In this document: one piece after another, positions 11,614 through 23,391 of the stretch | Numbering within the stretch: the first letter of the stretch is position 1 | How the letters are laid out: every line of letters starts with the position of its first letter | Assembly: GCA_022605405.1 (NCBI GenBank) | Contig: JABYQQ010000002.1 | Span: 1,550,001-1,614,000, forward strand | Length of the DNA: 64,000 nt | DNA from: Earliella scabrosa | Taxonomy: Eukaryota > Basidiomycota > Agaricomycetes > Polyporales > Polyporaceae | Direction: 5' to 3' | Notes under the pieces: generated by a model | What the model saw: the letters and a program-made list of their open reading frames with translations, nothing else | Told to the model about the DNA's origin: nothing | Databases searched by the model: none | Translations under genes and position numbers: made by a program

Positions 11614-14606
11614 TCATGTCATATTGGCGCAGACTGTCAGCGACACCCCTTGTTCTATCTCGGTATCAGAGGCTGCTTCCTCGCATACGCAGTCATCCAT
11701 CCATGTGTCGTCCGGGAGTGCTGTTGCAATGTCACAGTATGTCTCCAACGATGATTCCAATCAAGTCACAACTCACGGTCATTGAAGACGACTTGAAAGA
11801 GATTTCGTGATACCAGCGCTTGGAACGAGTCCTCCAGAGAGCTTCTCCATTGCCGTTGCTGCTCCGAGATGTCGGGTATATCCACCACAACCTGGAACGG
11901 AGTCTTCGAACGTACATCGCGAGCCAGTGGCTCCATTATGCAACCAACTAGCCTCATGAGGTCGGAGAATGCAGCCCTCTTGAAGGATCGTGTATTGACT
12001 GGCCGGAACGTCACCTGAAGACCGTCCTGGAGTGTTTGCAACGACTCTAGAGTGTGAACCATGGCTTCATAGGCATGCCGATCGTCACATAGAGTGCTCC
12101 AGAGTAGGAACTTGACTTGAGAGAGATAGCGGAACTGTTGAAAGCTGACGAGAAGCACATCGCCTATTGCATACATTAATCTTCGATCTCCATTCAAAAG
12201 CAGTTTCCTACCTATGGGTGTCTTGCGGCACAGCTCTTCGTCATCAGTGTTATCGAACTCCTCATGAACCAAGCTGGTATCTCCGCGCTGCTTCTCGATT
12301 ACTGCCTCTACTTCAGCCGCTTTCCCGCCTTCGTCTTGATAGATTGAGCAATCCGGGGGAAGGTCTATCTCAACATGTGTGAGGGAATAACGAAGTTGCG
12401 GGGCCATCAGGATGCTGGCGATGCCATACATGCCCATACAACTTGTCTGAGACAGAGTCACGTTATTCGTCAGTACTCTTGGATTTTACATGTGTCTAGA
12501 AGAACCTACGGTGCATGACTCTAGGGCTGGAAGATCCCGGCGGGCATAGAAGTCGCGCACTAAGCGTGGTATCTCCGTCGTGTTCTGGAACCGTATATGA
12601 CGACACCGTAGGAACCGTAGATCGCAAAGGCCTCGCATTATCTTGAGCAACTCCATGGACGATGTCAGAAAGAGGTTCTCCAACGAAAGGTTGACAAGCT
12701 TGGGAAAGTGCGAGGAAAGCAACACGGCGAAGCGTGAGTACAGAGGAAGCGTGGGTAGTGTTTTGCGTGCACGTTGTTTCGCCGGGAGTATCGCGTGACC
12801 ATGCAGATTGTCCAGAGATTTCACAACTAAGGTCTTCAAGTTAGGGAGGCGTTTACCGAGGTAATATGGGAGTAGAGCAAGGCTGCTTCTCGGCATGTGG
12901 TGATTCTGCGCCGTGAGATGTAGCTCTTCCACATGCGACCCTAGAGCAGGAGTGAGCTCTAAAGCCTCTCGGAAGCCAAAAACCGGTGCCGAATCCGTCA
13001 GCTTGACTTTGCTAAACATGAGCCGCCGAGATCGGGGGAGCCACTGGCGACAGACTAGGGAGAAGCTATAGAGAGCAGGAAGGGAACTGTAGTGACAGTC
13101 GGGGTGATATGACGCGTCGATGACCCTCTCCCAGACTTCGATGGGAAGGCGCACTATGGCTGTAGACGCTTATATATTGGTATCATACAGCCGACATAAA
13201 CAAGTATAGGCGTACCAGGTATGAACTCAGTCTGAAGATGTCCGGTTTGAGCCAGCTGTGGGAAATATTCACGGATACGCTCGGCCCACCAACTTCGGAG
13301 ACTATTGAGATCCTCAGGACGGCACACAACTTCCACATTGTCTGTTATTGCCTTGTCACTTCCGTGGACCTAGAGGGGAGGCTGCTAAGAGTACATACCA
13401 AGTTGGATATCTTCGACCAAAGGCCCAAGTCGTTGTAGAAGTCGCATAGTGTGGTCTCTATGGGTGTCAAATGCGTTCATCGGGATTATTTCTAGCATGC
13501 GGGGATGTGTCATTGGCGGACGCCAAGAGCGGAGTATTGACAGGAAAGGCTCAAGAGCCACCGTATCCGGATCCTCCGTTCTATCCAGGTGGACCACAAG
13601 GTTCCGTAGATTACAGAAGTGGTTGAGATCGATCACTGGGACGGTCATGGGACGATCCTGAGTCACTGCGAGTGTGAGATTGTGTGAGAACTGGAATGTA
13701 AGGGGTGCAAGCATGTTTGAGGCCGCACCGTTGAATATCCATCGCTTGGAAGGAAGATTGAAGTCGATCAAGGAAGCCTGCAGGAGGTCGAGTGATGGTC
13801 CGAGAGCGTTCACCAAGCGATATAGCGCAAGCGGATCCATCCCGGACGCCTACATCCGTTATGTACGTTAGATATTGGAAACAAGACTCAGGGGTCACTC
13901 TCACCTCGAATGATCGAAGACTAGTGAGGAAGACTCCGCGCTTCATGAATGGAATCCGGTTGGGTAGTTGAGCCAAAGCGCCTTCGTTTGTCCACGACAC
14001 ATTACGACAAGACAGAAGCTGGAGGTACTTGAACATATGGAGAATGCTAACGAAATCGTAGAAGTTTGGGAATGTCATGCCAACCAGACGAAGTTGTGTT
14101 ATGTGCGCGAGGTCCGAAAACCATCTCGAGGAACGTGAATCGATGGGAATGTGGGAGAGGAAGGAGGTGGTGATGTCAAAGTCGTGAGCACCTCCCAGGC
14201 CATCGGCCTGGCAGACGCGGAGGGTGATAGAACGTAGGTTGTTAAGTCGTCCACGGAGCGTGTGCGGGATCTCGGATATCCCGGATGAGTGTGAGTCGTA
14301 TCGGGTACCACTCAGGGTGAGATAGGCCGGAATCAGGAAGATGAGACGTTGCACATATGGCTCGAAGTAAGGCGGCATGCGGCTCAAGGATCTTAAGCGG
14401 GACCGGAGGGAGGATATACCTGATACCATGAGCACCTCAAAGAGGCGTTTCTGGGAGCAGTCCCGCCAATTGCGACACACCAGAGAGCAGCTACGCATGG
14501 TATCGGTAGAGGTATTGTGGTTGGTGTCATTGTATGCCGCGTCAATGATCATATCGTAGACGTCGTAAGGGATTTCCAGATCGGCGATGGTAGTCTGGTC
14601 CATCAT
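11614..14606 (-). CDS. Twin F-box protein (two F-box/LRR-like modules spliced into one frame)
   Basis: Six exons with matching phases: 14606-13905, 13849-13399, 13341-13216, 13159-12510, 12446-11777 and 11720-11614. The first module begins I-P-Y-D-V-Y-D-M-I-I-D and continues through S-C-S-L-V-C-R-N-W. The second begins L-P-I-E-V-W-E-R-V-I-D and continues through S-L-V-C-R-Q-W. Both are classic F-boxes followed by leucine-rich helices, as in SCF substrate adaptors of mushrooms. The second F-box has no in-frame ATG: its frame is closed by TAA in the preceding intron, and M first occurs about 45 residues later. Splicing from the upstream exon is therefore the simplest reading. F-box proteins bind Skp1 and select targets for ubiquitination; the target is unknown. 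The start could lie further upstream, as the frame is open to 14951. Confidence 0.65.
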
Positions 14607-14951
14607 GTTCGCGACGATATGAGAGGAAGATTCTCCCCCGACGAGGAGATTTGTTGTCCCTCCGGCGTATGCATTGTCGGTGAGTTGACAAGCTTGCAAC
14701 AACAGGGGAGGTAGCTGCGGCGCAGAGGAATAGAGAGACATATAGATGGAGTGAGGGGAAGTGTAGTGCAGGGGAATGGATGGGTACACCGACGCTCTGG
14801 ATCCCTGTACATGTATATTCCTCCTAGCTAGAAGACAATTCCGGGCCCATGGTCTGAAGAAGTCTGGCTCCCTCATACCATAGTTGGCCCAGAGCCTTGT
14901 GACCATGCACCGGTCAAAGAAGCCCCTGCCTGCATCTGTCAAAATTGACAT

Positions 14952-16228
14952 AGAAGGTTGTGTGAAGAGGTCTCTGTACGTATTTCAAGCGTCCAAGGCG
15001 ATGATAGACTCGGGGGCGCAGCGCTCTTACACTTCATTTCCCCCGAGAAAGATCGGATGATTACACTCAAAACAACTTACAGAGCATAGGCCATTAGCGA
15101 AGAGATCTTGAGCACGGTGCCCACTATGTTGGGCCGTATCCTACCTAGTACGTCTCAGAGACGTTCCTGACAACTAAAATACTTCACCGTGACCATTCCG
15201 AGGTCATCCTGTTCTATGTTATGGTGCGTCAAAGACTTGCTTAGGCGTCTCATGCTCGGAATATATTTGCGCCATCGCACTAGTGCAAGAGTAGAACTAT
15301 CAGAGCGTGAGCGGCTCGCCGAAGCCAAGCAGGGAAGCAGGGCATGAGGCCTCCCCATAGGCGATGCTTGTGAAGGTTGAGCGGACACATGAGCACTAAT
15401 CACAACCGCGGGCACTTGTGCAGTTCAGTCTTTCTGGAATATGTAGCATGGTTGCATATCCCCCGAGGCGGCTAAGAGCCATGGGACTGCGTTGTTGCGG
15501 ACCCATCCTACTGTTGTATTCACAAACGTACAGCGCCTGAGCAAACCACATCGTGATCGATGCCTTCATCGGTCACATCGGCAGGGTGGACATGGGGAAA
15601 TCATCTCGGACGGGTCTTCAAAGGCGCGCGAGAACCGCTACTCCCATGGACAACCGGCGCGCTGTACGCAGCCCCTTACCACAGTGGACAGAACTGCGAT
15701 GATTCTAGCAGGGAACGAGGCGGTGAAATTCGAACCCATGGACTGATTTCTCTCGCCCGTACCTTTTTTGCAGTCATGCACGGGTGCAGAGTTCACGTAA
15801 TCATTCGCTAATTAGTTCAGCACCGTGGTTAGATCAGACACTTTCCTTTCAGCAACACCCAAAAGTGCTTTTCGTCCCAATGATGGGAGCTCCACCAGGC
15901 GTGACGAGCGCTCAGATCTGTGGGGGCCGTAACAGGGGGGTCTACCGGGCTGGGACGCTCGAATGCTCTCTGATCGCGACGGTTCGAGCGCGGTTCGGTG
16001 ACATCGCCGGTCAAAGACCAACTCGACCGTCCTCAACGCAGAGAAAGCTCTTGCTGGCGGCGTCGCACTGGCAAGGGCGTCCCAAGGCTCCATGATTCGC
16101 CCGGAGAGCTCGCTGCTGAAAGTGTCTATCAAGACGGGTGAGCTGTGCCCCAAGCTGCCTGTAGGGTATGTGCAATAATCTGCGGTCAATACGTAGATCC
16201 ACGCTCGAGAATTTGAGCATTTTATTAA
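14952..16228. other. Intergenic, no gene recognised
   Basis: Frames in this stretch are short and overlap on opposite strands. I found no domain and no phase-consistent exon chain. A run near 15690-15740 contains TTCGAACCC, which resembles a tRNA B box, but no cloverleaf could be built around it. Confidence 0.35.
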
Positions 16229-18461
16229 TCACGCAGTCGACTTCCAATCCCCAATCCACCTCGCCATATAGTTCACAGCCTGGTCCTGCACGCTCTTGAC
16301 CGACGCGCTCGCCTTGCCCATCCGGACCAGCAAATCCGAGCAGTGGAAGCCGTCGCTCAGCAGGTGCGGCTGCATGTCCGAGCCCTGACTCGTGACGCCC
16401 TCCGCTGCGACAGTCGCCTCGCGCCAAGGGTCGCCTGTACGTGGATGTCATGATGAAGTACGGGAATGGGATTTGAGAGGAGCGACGTACGTTGACCGTT
16501 CGCGAAGATGAGGCGCTCCGTCGTTGTGTTCCATCCCCGGTAGACGTTGTTCAGCGCAGCGGCCTTTGGAGACGCAGCTGCGGTGTTCGCGCCGAAGGCA
16601 CCTGGGAAGCGGTATCCGCACTGGCGCTGCAGACCAGAGTACAAAGAGTCAGCTATAGCGCGTATACATGACTAGCGTAGACTGACCTCGCTCCATGCTG
16701 CGGTCACGAGACGCGAGGCAATGGTGGGTCGCGAGCGGGGTGCGCCGTCGAAATTGAAGCCAAACTCGTTGCAGCTATAGCCACGTCCAAGATGAGTATC
16801 TCCGCAAGCGTAAATCATCACCGCAGGGAGGTGTAAGACTCACAGCATCCATTGCCAGGACCGTCCGGGGTTCGGCACGTACTCGACCGACCAGAACGGG
16901 TTCGTTGCGTCGTAGGTCCCAAGACATGTCCTACCAACACAACCAATCATCAGGTCCACGACCACGCCAACCGAACGCAATCCACACGCACTCGTTGTCA
17001 TCCGAGCCACAGACTAAACTTTCCATGTGAGCGTTCGTGGAGGATGGAAGGGAGTCGAGGACTCACTATCTCTGTAGTACCCCGACTTCCAGTACGAGGC
17101 CCAAGCCTGTAGGGCATGGTCGAGCCCCCAGCCACTCGCGGGCGCAGACTGGCCGTTCTTGAGCTCGAGCGCGTCGCAGAACTTGTAGAAGTCTCCGCCC
17201 GGGCCACTGTCGAGCTGCAGGCTCTGCCACGAAAACAGATTCTGCTGCACTGCACGTCAAACGTCGTAAGTCTCTGCAGCCCGAGAAGCAGTCTCTGAGC
17301 CGGCGGACGTACATGCTGCAGCAAAGTCATCGTTGTGGGCGAGACCCTGGAGGCCGAACATCGTCTTCAGGTTCTTGATGTCCGCAGTGTTGTTCGACAG
17401 GAGCACAGAGTCGACGTGCTCAATAACTGCTTGGACGTCCGCCGAGCAGTTAGCCGGCATGAACTGGCGGATGGGCTCGAAGTAGCCCCAGAAGTCCCTG
17501 CACGCGAATTAGCACCTGCCACACAAGGAAGGTGACTTGCCCTATATTGAAAGGGGACGTACACGATGGCCTGCACGACCGCAGACGACGCATATCCGGC
17601 GTAGAAGATATCGGTATGACTAGGCCCGTATCGTCAGTACTCGTAGGCGTAAGTCGCGCACACACTGAACTCACTTCGCCATGGCGTAGCTCGTCAGCGC
17701 GCCCGCATAGCTCCCTCCCATGAGGATCCACGGAGCCCTCCCCGGCGCGACGCGGTCGCCGCCGGGCATCGGCAGCTTCACGTTCCTCGCAAAGTACGCT
17801 AGATCCTCGACAGCCTGCTGCACGGTGTGCACCCGCAGGCTGCTCACGGAGAGGTCGCGGAAGGGGTTCGACTCGCCAAAGAAGCGGTGCTCAAGAACGA
17901 TCGTCGAGCCGTTCAGCATCTGCGCGATGCGCCCGTTTAGCGTCGAGTTCGTCAGGTATGGGGTGTATCCTGCGGACCGACGATGCGAAGTGTCAGCACA
18001 CGTGTAGGTGAGGGAGGACAGGTGGAAAGCAAGATGCGCGGGGAAACGCGGCCGTACCGGATGCGTCTACTTCTCCCGGTGTCGAGAGGATGATCGGGCC
18101 GCCTACGGAAGGCAGAGGAGGCGACGTCAGCGGGGCACATCGTGGCACGAGACTGACGTAGATAGCGAGAGAGGATGTGACGCGTACCCTGCTCGTAGAA
18201 CTCGTACGTGTGCCAGTACCGCTGCAAGAACGTGCCCAAGCTTGGGTTGTTGTGGTCGATGAGCTGGTTGAAGTAGTACGTCTGGCCGTATGGCGGGAGC
18301 TGTGTCCCGTTCCGGCTGACGACTGGTAGGATTTCAGACGGTGTCTCCAGCCGAGGTACGGCGGGTCGGGGAGGGACTAGCGCCGGTCGTTCGGGACGCG
18401 AAGAGCTCGCGCTTGCGACGGAGAGAAGTGCGACGACGGAGAGGACGGGCGTGAGTAGCAT
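16229..18461 (-). CDS. Secreted S28-family serine carboxypeptidase (Pro-X type)
   Basis: A signal peptide (M-L-L-T-P-V-L-S-V-V-A-L-L-S-V-A) begins at 18461. The mature part contains the family blocks Q-L-I-D-H-N-N, G-G-P-I-I-L-S-T-P-G-E and H-R-F-F-G-E-S-N-P, and the nucleophile motif G-G-S-Y-A-G. It also has the late acid N-G-Q-R-D-P-W and the catalytic histidine region S-D-G-F-H. So the Ser-Asp-His triad is present. The gene is split by many short introns; the first exon ends near 18188 and the last starts near 16440. Members hydrolyse peptides after proline, probably outside the cell or in the vacuole for nutrition. Stop is TGA at 16229-16231. Two decayed copies lie at 2835-5400. Confidence 0.85.
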
Positions 18462-19333
18462 GGCAGGAGACCGCAGGAATGTGCCAGGTAGCCGAAGGTG
18501 AGAATAAGGAGGGAGCGTCCTGGCCTTTGCGACCACCAGTAGTATGAGTGCCCTTATACTGCGTCTTTAACGCGCACGATATCGTCGCCCGCCAGCTGTC
18601 CACGACGCCAAGAGCTTCGCATGCTTCCGCACTGCGCCACCTGCTCGGTCCAGGAGTTCAGCCAACACCAGCTGGTCGATGGGCGTACGGCCAAGGAGAG
18701 TATTCGGAACGCTTGGTAACGACGCGGATGAGGTGGCAAGGTTGGAAGGCGTCACCGAGGTCATAGGTACGCAGAGATAGGTCGCGTCGTTGCTCCATAT
18801 GGCAGCTGCGTCACGTAGAGGGCGCCATGCGGGAGAACCACTGTTGCGTCGAGAACCGCAGGTAGAGGGTGAAGGCACATGGGGTGTGTCATAAATAGAC
18901 CTGGCTTTGCCGATGCTGTCCCGGACACGATCCTGCGGCCGCCACTCAGCAACTGGCGGCGAGAGGTAGATAAGACGTTAGAGAGCATCATTCCGCGGAA
19001 CCACGGGTGGTTGGCAATCTTGTGAACTGCTCCTGAGCACGAGATGGGACACCATGCAAGGGGGCTGGTGGATCATAGATCTTCGAAATCCTCGAGAGTG
19101 TTCCCGTGACAGGCTAGAGAAATGGTCCCGAGAGAAGTACGACCCCGGATATGATCTACTGCGGGGTAGGCCTTCAGTACTCGGACACGATCATGTAGCA
19201 GAATCCGAACCTACCAGTGATGTTACAGCTATGTACACGCATCCTACTCGACCAGCAGCACATCAACGCACCCGGGCCCATACGCAGAACAAGCAACCCA
19301 CCGCGCATACTAGTCGCTCTCCACCGCCCAGCA
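18462..19333. other. Promoter side of the S28 gene and 3' flank of the Ctk3-like gene
   Basis: No gene is recognised. The part up to about 18870 is also present upstream of the decayed S28 copy at 4655-4860, which shows it moved with the gene and probably contains its promoter. Confidence 0.4.
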
Positions 19334-20380
19334 TCACGACAAGTCCATCGCCTCCTCTTCTCCGTCGTCCTCGCCTCCGCTCGCCCCACTCCCCGGCGGA
19401 AAGCACATCGCGTTCTCCTCCGCAACCGCCTCTTCGTCGTCCTCGTTCCAGTCGCTCGTCGCCTCCCACTCGTTCTCAAACTCGATGTCGAGCGTCAACT
19501 CCCCCGCGCCGTCCCCGTCGTCCGTCAGCGGTAGGAAGCTCGCGAGCGGCGGCATTGCTGGGGCCGTGGGCAGATTGTGCGACACGGGCTGCACCCACCG
19601 CCGCTCACGCAGCCGCTTGTGCCGCTCCCGGTCCTCTTCCATCCGCTTTTTGATCTCCTGCGGGTCGAGCGCTATTGGGGGTGCGGACGACGACGACGAA
19701 CCAGAGACGGTGGAGCCGGAACCGGACGAGGAGGAGTTGGGCGGGGCTGGGGCGGAGGGGAGGGAGGCGGTCGCGCGGCGGCTGTCGAGCTTTGTGAGGA
19801 CGTCGTCGAGCTTTTGGGGCTCGATGACGCGCTTGTTGCGCCAGCTCTCGAGGACCTGTGTGTATGTTTGCGACTGGGGTCAACATATGTCGGGGGTTGG
19901 CGCACCTGGACTGTGCTCATGAAGTTGGGCATGCCGTGCTGCCCGTCTGGCACGACGTATTCGACCAGCTTGGTGAGGTCGCGCGAGACGAAGTCGACGT
20001 AGGAGGACGAGCTTTGGCCGGTGTCGCGTGTGGATGCGCCCGTGGGCGGTTTTGCTAGGAGACATGTCTCGCATAACGAGTCGAGGAGGTAGAGAATGTT
20101 GATGCGGCTGTTCAGCGTTCCCTGCATGCACATAGAAGTCAGCTTCCGGTTTCACACATCGATTCGGACGCGCACCTTCTGGCATTCCTCCATGATGCAG
20201 TCCCAGAGGTCTTCTCCGCATGACGAGAAGTACTTCAGGGCATATCCAACAATCTTTTTGATGGACTGTTGAGAGCTGTCGGTCGTTCAGGACGTCGGGA
20301 CGGGCAAGGAGGGGCAGGACGTACGCGTCGAGTCTCCGGAGCAGCGTGAGGAACTGCATGCGCACTTCGAATGGGTCCAT
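19334..20380 (-). CDS. CTD kinase subunit gamma (Ctk3-like, CID domain)
   Basis: The N-terminal exon 20380-20325 (start M-D-P-F-E-V-R-M-Q-F-L) joins in phase to A-S-Q-Q-S-I-K-K-I-V-G-Y-A. It then joins to exons with I-L-Y-L-L-D-S-L-C-E-T and V-L-E-S-W-R-N-K-R-V-I. This is the helical CID-type fold of Ctk3 / Lsg1. The C-terminal part carries a short basic region (M-E-E-D-R-E-R-H-K-R-L) and an acidic tail ending E-E-A-M-D-L-S. In yeasts this subunit supports the CTDK-I cyclin-dependent kinase that phosphorylates Ser2 of the RNA polymerase II tail. It is divergently transcribed from the pinin-like gene over a 276-bp gap. Confidence 0.75.
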
Positions 20381-20656
20381 TGCAGACTTATATGCGCGCT
20401 ATGTGTCCCTCTGGCCTGTTTTCCTGTGGTGTCTGGGAGCGCGTCGGGGAATTTGTTGGTGAGACGGTGGTCGAAAGTCAAGCAACGAGCGGCGCTTCAG
20501 AACGAACTATTCATTTCTTACAGGATAAGCTGAGCGTGTGATGACTCATTACGTAACATTGACTGGAGGTAAGTTTAGGTTTGTTATCGTCCGCTAACGA
20601 CCGCTTCGTCACTGGCCCTGCTCTCTCCCTCACCTCCTCCCACCCTCACAGACGCA
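20381..20656. promoter_or_regulatory. Probable bidirectional promoter (Ctk3-like / pinin-like)
   Basis: The 276 bp between the divergent start codons must contain both 5' untranslated regions and promoters. A pyrimidine-rich run (about 20620-20645) precedes the pinin-like ATG. No TATA element is obvious. This is inferred from gene arrangement only. Confidence 0.4.
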
Positions 20657-22005
20657 ATGGCGACAGAAGAGTAAGTGTTTGCGTTTACACTCAAGAGCTC
20701 TGTTCCTGATGAAAGCCCTATGTTGTCCATAACTTCCTCGTACGCATGTGAGCAGCCCGATGCAAGGAACACCCGAGCCAACAACCCAGGACGCGCCCGC
20801 AGCCTCGGACGCAGGAGCAACGGGGGCGGGCACCAAGAAGCGGCCCCGTCTCGACATGGCGGTCGACTCGCGCGAGCGGAAGCGCGGCAAGACGATGTTT
20901 GGGCTCCTCCTCGGCACGCTCAACAAGGCGAAGAACGAGGACAAGGAGCGCAACGCGAGCGACGCGGTGCGTCTGTCTGTTCTATGCGACTTGGAGCATG
21001 CTGACCTTCTCTGTCTTCTCTATGTCTTTCGCATTACGTGTGCTGGACTCGTTGATGCTGGGTGTCTGTTGTTGGCATTGCTGGGTTGTTGGGTCGGACG
21101 GGACACGCAGGCTAAGAAGAGGCAGTTGATCGAACAGAGGTTACAGGATAAGCTCCGCAAAGAGACTGACTCTGTCAGGCGCGCCGAGGAGGCGAAAAAG
21201 GACAAGACCACCGCGAACCGCAAGGAGGAGGAGCTGCAGCTCAAGGACTCTATCGTGCGTATTCACTCCTACCACGTCTTCCTCATCCCGACACCTTCTC
21301 CGCGGCTCCTTGCTCCCCTCATACACTTGGCACGTCATGTAGATGCAAAAGCTGACTGCCCAATGATCGTCTATAGCAAAAACTGAGACGTACACGACTG
21401 CCCCTTCTGTCCAATTTCCTGCTCACGTCCGACGTCGTTCCCTCCGGAGACTCTGACCCACCAGCATCGACCAATCCACTCGCGCCTCCACCTCGCTCAC
21501 GTCCGCCACCGCTGTACTACCTTCCCGCGAAGCTGCTTCCGTCCCAGGAGGCGTTCTTGCAGAGACGGAAAGCTGAGGTACGCCCCGCCCCACCCCGCTC
21601 GCGTCCTCAGCGCCTCTCCACCACCCGGCTGATCCACGAGCACAGGTAACAGAAGCAGCAGAGAAAGAATGGGAAGAGTTCAAGGCGGAGCGCACGGCGG
21701 GCGTCGAGGAGATCACCCGCCTGCGCGAGCGCGTCGCCGAAGAGGAATCCCGCCGGAAAACAGAGCGCCGCGCCGCCACGGCTGCGGACGAGGAGCAGGA
21801 CGGCGATGCGAAGATGGCCGTGGAGGGCGGCGAGGATGCGCAGATGGACGTGGACGACGGTGCGAAGAAGGAGTCGCAGGAGACGAAGGCGAGGGAGAGC
21901 GAGGAGAAGGAGAAGGAGAAGAGCGGAGGCAAGGAGGAGAAGAACGCGAAGATGGAGGTGACGCCGACGCCGGGGGCGGACGACGACGATGCGGTTGAGT
22001 ACTAG
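20657..22005 (+). CDS. Pinin/SDK-family nuclear protein (splicing-associated)
   Basis: The first exon is 14 nt (20657-20670, ATG GCG ACA GAA GA). It is followed by exons with the basic R-E-R-K-R-G-K-T-M-F-G-L-L-L-G-T-L motif characteristic of pinin-family proteins. Next comes a coiled-coil rich in K, R and E (K-K-R-Q-L-I-E-Q-R-L-Q-D-K-L-R-K-E-T) and the L-R-R-T-R-L-P-L-L-S-N-F-L segment with Y-Y-L-P-A-K-L-L-P. The C-terminus is highly charged and ends with D-D-D-D-A-V-E-Y. Pinin acts in the nucleus at the exon-junction and spliceosome interface. The last coding exon is rich in GAG/AAG codons, which makes a long antisense frame. Confidence 0.78.
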
Positions 22006-22408
22006 GCCCCCGGTATTGGAGCTGGTCGGGTTGTCGGTATGTCTGGCTACTGCTGTATGTTTCCTAACATCTGTCGTATGGTCGTTCTCTGTATAGTTAG
22101 CTTTCCGCACCCATCCTCCTCTGCTGCGTCCCCTTCGGCGCAATGCAGTCTTGCGAGAATACCTGGTACCATATGTCGAGTCATTGCAAAAGTACCACAT
22201 GTTCCGAGTCTCAGACTTGCCGTAACTTGAACTTCGTCGTCCTCGCTGTATCCCGGACGAGACGTTTGTGGTACGCACGTGGGGTACGGGCGTCTGGTGT
22301 TGTAGCAGCCTTGGCTCCTTCCCCGACGCCACCAGGCCGACGGCACTCTCCTCAAGGCTCACGCCTCTCTCTCCAACAACGACCACGCCCCCGCAGACGA
22401 CGTCCAGC
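22006..22408. other. 3' flank of pinin-like gene and upstream region of CFEM gene
   Basis: No gene is recognised. The stretch just before the CFEM start (about 22325-22400) is duplicated at 25785 in front of the CFEM pseudogene. Confidence 0.35.
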
Positions 22409-23391
22409 ATGCTCGCGTCGCTGCCCATTCCCCTCCTTCTTCTCACCCTCTGCTCCCTCGTCGCCGCGCAGCAGGCCACGCCGCCGCCGATCTCCGCGCC
22501 CGACCCCTCAGACTCCGGCTCGGCTAGCCTCTCCACAGCGACCTCGCCTGCCACGTCTCCGAGCGGGAGCAGTGCGAGTGCGACGTCCACCTCGTCTGCC
22601 GCGTTCCCGAGTCTCACAGGACTGTCCGACTGCGGTGAGCAGCATACATCCTAGGTCTTACCCTGCGGCGGAACTTGCAGCTGACGCCATGTTGTGGGGC
22701 ACAGCAACGATCTGCCTGAATGTGGTCATCGGCCAGCTTGGCTGCGACAGCGTCGTCGACGTGAACTGCTATTGCGCGCCTCAGGCAAAGTGAGTCGTCT
22801 TTTGCCCCCGTCGTCCCCAGCGTTGACGAAGCGCGCTTTTGCAACCTTCCCCGCACTCCCTTCGATCCCACGCTGACTCGCCATGCCCGCACCCCGCACT
22901 GTGCATGCACGTCCAATGTCCGTCTTCACGTCACATCGCCGATGCATTACCTCGTACGTCCCTTGTCTTCACTCCTACCCTCCCCGGCGTGCGCCTCGCA
23001 CCGCATATATGCGTACCTACATCTCAGCGCGACGCGCTTCGCAAACTCGCTCGTCGCGTGCATCTCGCAGGAGTGCACGCCGGACGACCTCCCGCCCGTC
23101 GAGAGCGTCGCACAGCAATTCTGTGCACAGGCGTCCACGAGCACCTCGCTCTCCTTCCCCACATCGGTGCCCTCCTCGAGCTTCTCGAACCCGTTCTCGT
23201 CCACGTCCTCGCTCTCCCTCTCTACAAACAACTCGAGCTCGAGCCCGAGCCCGACGAGCCCCGCACCGTCTGCCACGGATGGCGGACAGCAGGGCGGCGG
23301 GAACGCGGCGGTCGGACTGACGGTTGGGCACGAGGCGGCTGTTGCGGGCGTGCTCGGGCTGGTCGCGGCGTTCGTTGGTGTCCTCGCATGA
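22409..23391 (+). CDS. CFEM-domain GPI-anchored cell-surface protein
   Basis: Three exons: 22409-22634, 22705-22789 and 23028-23391, with phases 1 and 2 matching. A signal peptide (M-L-A-S-L-P-I-P-L-L-L-L-T-L-C-S-L-V-A-A) is followed by a Ser/Thr-rich linker. The CFEM domain has its eight cysteines (S-D-C, T-I-C, L-G-C, N-C-Y-C, V-A-C, Q-E-C, Q-F-C). A second Ser/Pro-rich stalk and a hydrophobic C-terminus (A-A-V-A-G-V-L-G-L-V-A-A) follow and fit a GPI anchor signal. CFEM proteins act at the fungal cell surface in haem/iron capture, adhesion or host interaction. A degenerate copy lies at 25785-26890. Confidence 0.82.

Noticed and set aside
13154..13336. Separate end of the first F-box gene at the stop following L-Q-P
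   Set aside because: It would leave the second F-box without any start codon, while a standard intron at 13160-13215 joins both in phase.
19054..20002. Plus-strand frames opposite the Ctk3-like gene
   Set aside because: Antisense of conserved CID-domain exons, low complexity, no motif.
21423..22617. Long minus-strand frames opposite the pinin-like gene
   Set aside because: They are the antisense of GAG/AAG-rich coding exons and the CFEM leader; leucine/arginine-rich composition and no domain.
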